Assembly (NCBI GenBank): GCA_038049695.1 | Contig: CP142461.1 | Location: 26,853,001-26,917,000 of the forward strand | Source: Cinnamomum chago | Taxonomy: Eukaryota > Streptophyta > Magnoliopsida > Laurales > Lauraceae | Length of the DNA: 64,000 nucleotides | Direction: 5' to 3' | In this document: positions 60,901 through 64,000 of the stretch, piece after piece | Layout: each line of letters opens with the position of its first letter | How positions within the stretch are numbered: position 1 is the stretch's first letter | The notes under the pieces: generated by a model | The model's input: only the letters and a program-made list of their open reading frames with translations | What the model was told of the DNA's origin: nothing | The model's database searches: none | Translations under genes and position numbers: made by a program

Positions 60901-61808
60901 CGCAGAACTCCCTGAAGTGTTTACCAAACCCAAGATTCACCCGAAACCCGTTTCAAACCGAAAAGAATCCCGAAATAACCTACAATGCGCAACTCAGCCC
61001 AGAATCCTTTCAATTGGATTTCGAGGCGTAAGACTAGAGAACGACACTTGAATCCTTATTTTCTATTAAAGCTCGATCCTGGAGTTTTCTAGATGGAGTA
61101 TTTGCACCGAGAGTCGAATGAAACACATAGTATAGTCAACAATTTAACATAATTACATTGATTGTGTTTTCGTGCAGAGGTTTCGTACAACTCGCTCGAA
61201 GTTCGGGTTTTAGCCTTTTCAGACGTAAAACTTCCTGAAGTGTTTACCAAACCCAAGATTCACCCGAAACCCGTTTCAAACCGAAAAGAATATCGAATTA
61301 ACTAACAATGCGCATCTCAGCCCAGAATCTTTTCAATTGGATTTCGAGGCGTAAGACTAGAGTACGACACTTGAAACCCTTTTTTCTTTTAAAACTCGAT
61401 CCCGGAGTTTTCTAGAAGAGGTATTTGGACCGAGAGTCGCAAGAAACACATAGTAGAGTTAACAACTTCGTAAAGCTACATTGATTGAGTTTTCCTACAG
61501 AAGTTCCGTACGACGCTTCCGAAGTTCGACTTTTTAGCCTTTTCAGTCCCAAAATTCCCTGAAGTGTTTACCAAACCCAAGATTCACCCGAAAGCATTTT
61601 CAAACTGAAAAGAATCTCGAAATAACCCACAAGGCGCAACTCAGCCCAGAATCATTTCAATTGGATTTCGGGGCGTAAAACTAGAGTACAACACATGAAA
61701 CCTTATTTTCTATTAAAGCTCGATCCTAGAGTTCTCTAAAAGGAGTATTTGCACCGAGGGTCGCATGAAACACATAGTATAGTCAACAATTTCGCATAGA
61801 TACATTGA
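57934..61808 (+). repeat. Satellite HOR unit 12 (12-mer, 3875 bp)
   Basis: Canonical length; m6 (59548) has the common GTACAACGCG allele although both neighbours have GTACAGCGCG. No gene. Confidence 0.95.
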
Positions 61809-64000
61809 TTGTGTTTTCGCGTAGAGGTTTCGTACAACACGCCCGAAGTTCGGGTTTTAACCTTTTCAGACGAAAAACTTCCTAAAGTGCTTACCAAGCC
61901 CAAGATTCACCCGAAACCCGTTGCAAACCGAAAAGAATCTCGAAATAACCTACAATGTGCATCCCAGCCCAGAATCTCTTCAATCGGATTCCGAGGCGTA
62001 AGAGTAAATTACGACACTTGAAACCCTTTTTTCTTTTAAAACACGATCGCGGAGTTTTCTAGGAGGCGTATTTGGACCGAGAGTCGCATGAAACGCATAG
62101 TAGAGTCAACAACTTCGTAAAGTTACATTGATTCACTTTTCATATAGAAGTTCCGTACGACGCATCCGAAATTCGACTTTTTGCCTTTTCAGTCGCAGAA
62201 CTCCCTGAAGTGTTTACCAATCTCAAGATTCACCCGAAACCCGTTTCAAACCGAAAATAATCTCGAAATAACCTACATTGCGAATTCAGCCCAGAATCTC
62301 TTCACTTGGATTTCAAGGCGTAAGACTAGAGTACGACACTTCAAACCTTATTTTCTATTAAAGCTCGATCCTAGAGTTTTCTAGAAGGAGTATTTGCACC
62401 GAGGGTCGCATGAAACACATAGTATAGTCAACAATTTCGCATAGATACATTGATTGTGTTTTCGTGCAGTGGTTTCGTACAACGCGCTCGAAGTTCTAGT
62501 TTTAGCCGTTTCAATCGTAAAACTTCCTACAGTATTTCCCAAACCCAAGATTCACCCGAAACCCATTTCAAACCGAAAAGAATCTCGAAATAACCTATAA
62601 TGCGCAACACAGCCCAGAATCTCTTCAATTGGATTTCGAGGCGTAAGACTAGAGTACGACACTTGAAACCCTTTTTTCTTTTAAAACTCGATCGCGGAGT
62701 TTTCTAGAAGGAGTATTTGGACTGAGGGTCGCATGAAACACATAGTAGAGTCAAAAACTTCGTAAAGCTACATTGATTGAGTTTTCATACAGAAGTTCTG
62801 TACGATGCTTCCGAAGTTCGACTTTTAGCGTTTTCTAGAGGCAGAACTCCCTGAAGTGTTTACCAAACCCAAGATTCACCCGAAACCCGTTTCAAACCGA
62901 AATGAATCTCGAAATAACCTACAATGCGCAACTCAGACCACAATCCTTTCAATAGGATTTCGAGGCGTAAGACTAGAGTACGGCACTTGAAACTTTATTT
63001 TCTATTAAAGCTCGATCCTTGAGTTTTCTAGAAGGAGTATTTGCACCGAGGGTCGTATGAAACATATAGTATAGTGAACAATTTCGCATAGATACATTGA
63101 TTGTGTTTTCGTGCAGAGGTTTCGTACAACGCGCCCGAAGTTCGGGTTTTAGCCTTTTCAGACGTAAGACATCCTGAAGTGTTTACCAAACCCAAGATTC
63201 ACATGAAACCCGTTTCAAACCGAAAAGAATCTCGAAATAACCTACAATGCGCATCTCAGCCAGAATCTCTTCAATTGGATTTCGACGCGTAAGACTAGAG
63301 TACGACACTTGAAACCCTATTTCCTATTAAAGCCTGATCCTAGAGTTTTCTAGAAGGAGTATTTCCACCGAGGGTCGCATGAAACACATAGTAGAGTCAA
63401 CAGTTTCGCATAGATAAATTGATTGTGTTTTCGTGCAGAGGTTTCGTACAGCGCGCCGGAAGTTCGGGTTTTAGCCTTTTCAGACGTAAAACTTCATGAA
63501 GTGTTTACCAAACCCAAGATTCACCCGACACCAGTTTCAAACCGAAAAGAATCTCGAAATAACCTACAGTGCGCATCTCAGCCCAGAATCTCTTCAATTG
63601 GATTTCGAGGCGTAAGACTAGAGTACGACACTTGAAACCCTTTTTTCTTTTAAAAATGGATCCCGTAGTTTTCTAGAAGGAGTATTTGGACCAAGAGTCG
63701 CATGAAACACATTCTAGAGTCAACAACTTCGTAAAGCTACATTCTTTGAGTTTTCATACAAACGTTCCGTATGACGCATCCGAAGTTCGACTTTTAGCCT
63801 TTTCAGTCACAGAACTCCCTGAAGTGTTTACAAAACCCAAGATTCACCCGAAACCCGTTTTAAAACGAAAAGAATCTCGAAATAACCTACAATGCGCAAC
63901 TCAGCCCCGAATCCTTTCAATTGGATTTCGAGGCGTAAGACTAGAGTACGACACTTGAAACCTTATTTTATATTAAAGCTCAATCCTAGAGTTTTCTAGA
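61809..64000 (+). repeat. Satellite HOR unit 13, cut by window end
   Basis: Contains m1 to m7 and ends in the m7-to-m8 interval. The m6 copy (63423) combines the GTACAGCGCG allele of units 10-11 with the GCCGGAAG variant seen in units 1-2. The array clearly continues beyond the window. Confidence 0.95.

Noticed and set aside
326..63958. Dozens of 63-90 codon open frames, one per satellite monomer, with a shared KPKIHPKPVSNRKES core
   Set aside because: They start at TTG, not ATG. m4 and m8 and the unit 10 copy of m7 break the frame with no sign of constraint, and similarity simply follows the DNA repeat.

Overview
The window is plant nuclear heterochromatin with no host gene that I can support. 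About 49.6 kb of the 64 kb is one tandem satellite. Two retrotransposons have been inserted cleanly into it. The plant assignment rests on the LINE type (ORF1 with a DUF4283-like domain and CCHC knuckle, ORF2 with a zf-RVT domain) and on the Copia-type LTR element with an initiator-tRNA-Met primer site. I cannot name the species, and a centromeric position is plausible but unproven.

Satellite: monomers are 322-324 bp and fall into two subfamilies (A and B). Twelve diverged monomers form a higher-order repeat (HOR) of 3875 bp in the order A B A B A A B A A B A B. I count 13 HOR copies, the last cut by the window end. Copies are almost identical to each other. Unit 1 (1-4793) is a 15-monomer variant: monomers 4-5-6 are duplicated and a hybrid of monomers 4 and 7 follows. 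Units 6 and 7 are 3870 bp (a 5-bp deletion in m9) and unit 10 is 3874 bp.

17694-24226: a full-length-looking L1-type LINE (6533 bp) with a 15-bp target-site duplication and a poly(A) tail. Its 5' UTR holds 20 copies of an 18/17-bp pyrimidine-rich repeat. ORF1 (622 aa) and ORF2 (1350 aa) are both intact and overlap by ATGA.

26783-34630: a 7848-bp LTR retrotransposon with a 5-bp target-site duplication and two 1896-bp LTRs that differ at one site I could find. It has a primer-binding site, a polypurine tract and a Gag-only gene. It lacks recognisable protease, integrase, reverse transcriptase and RNase H, so it should depend on proteins of a related autonomous element, probably of the SIRE/Maximus Copia lineage.

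Both insertions lie in the same HOR copy (unit 5). Removing each element plus one target-site copy restores exactly 3875 bp. The insertions therefore postdate the last homogenisation of the array and caused no deletion. The two elements are independent mobile units. The LINE could supply its own machinery. The LTR element carries an unusual promoter region of repeated palindromes and cell-cycle-type MYB motifs.
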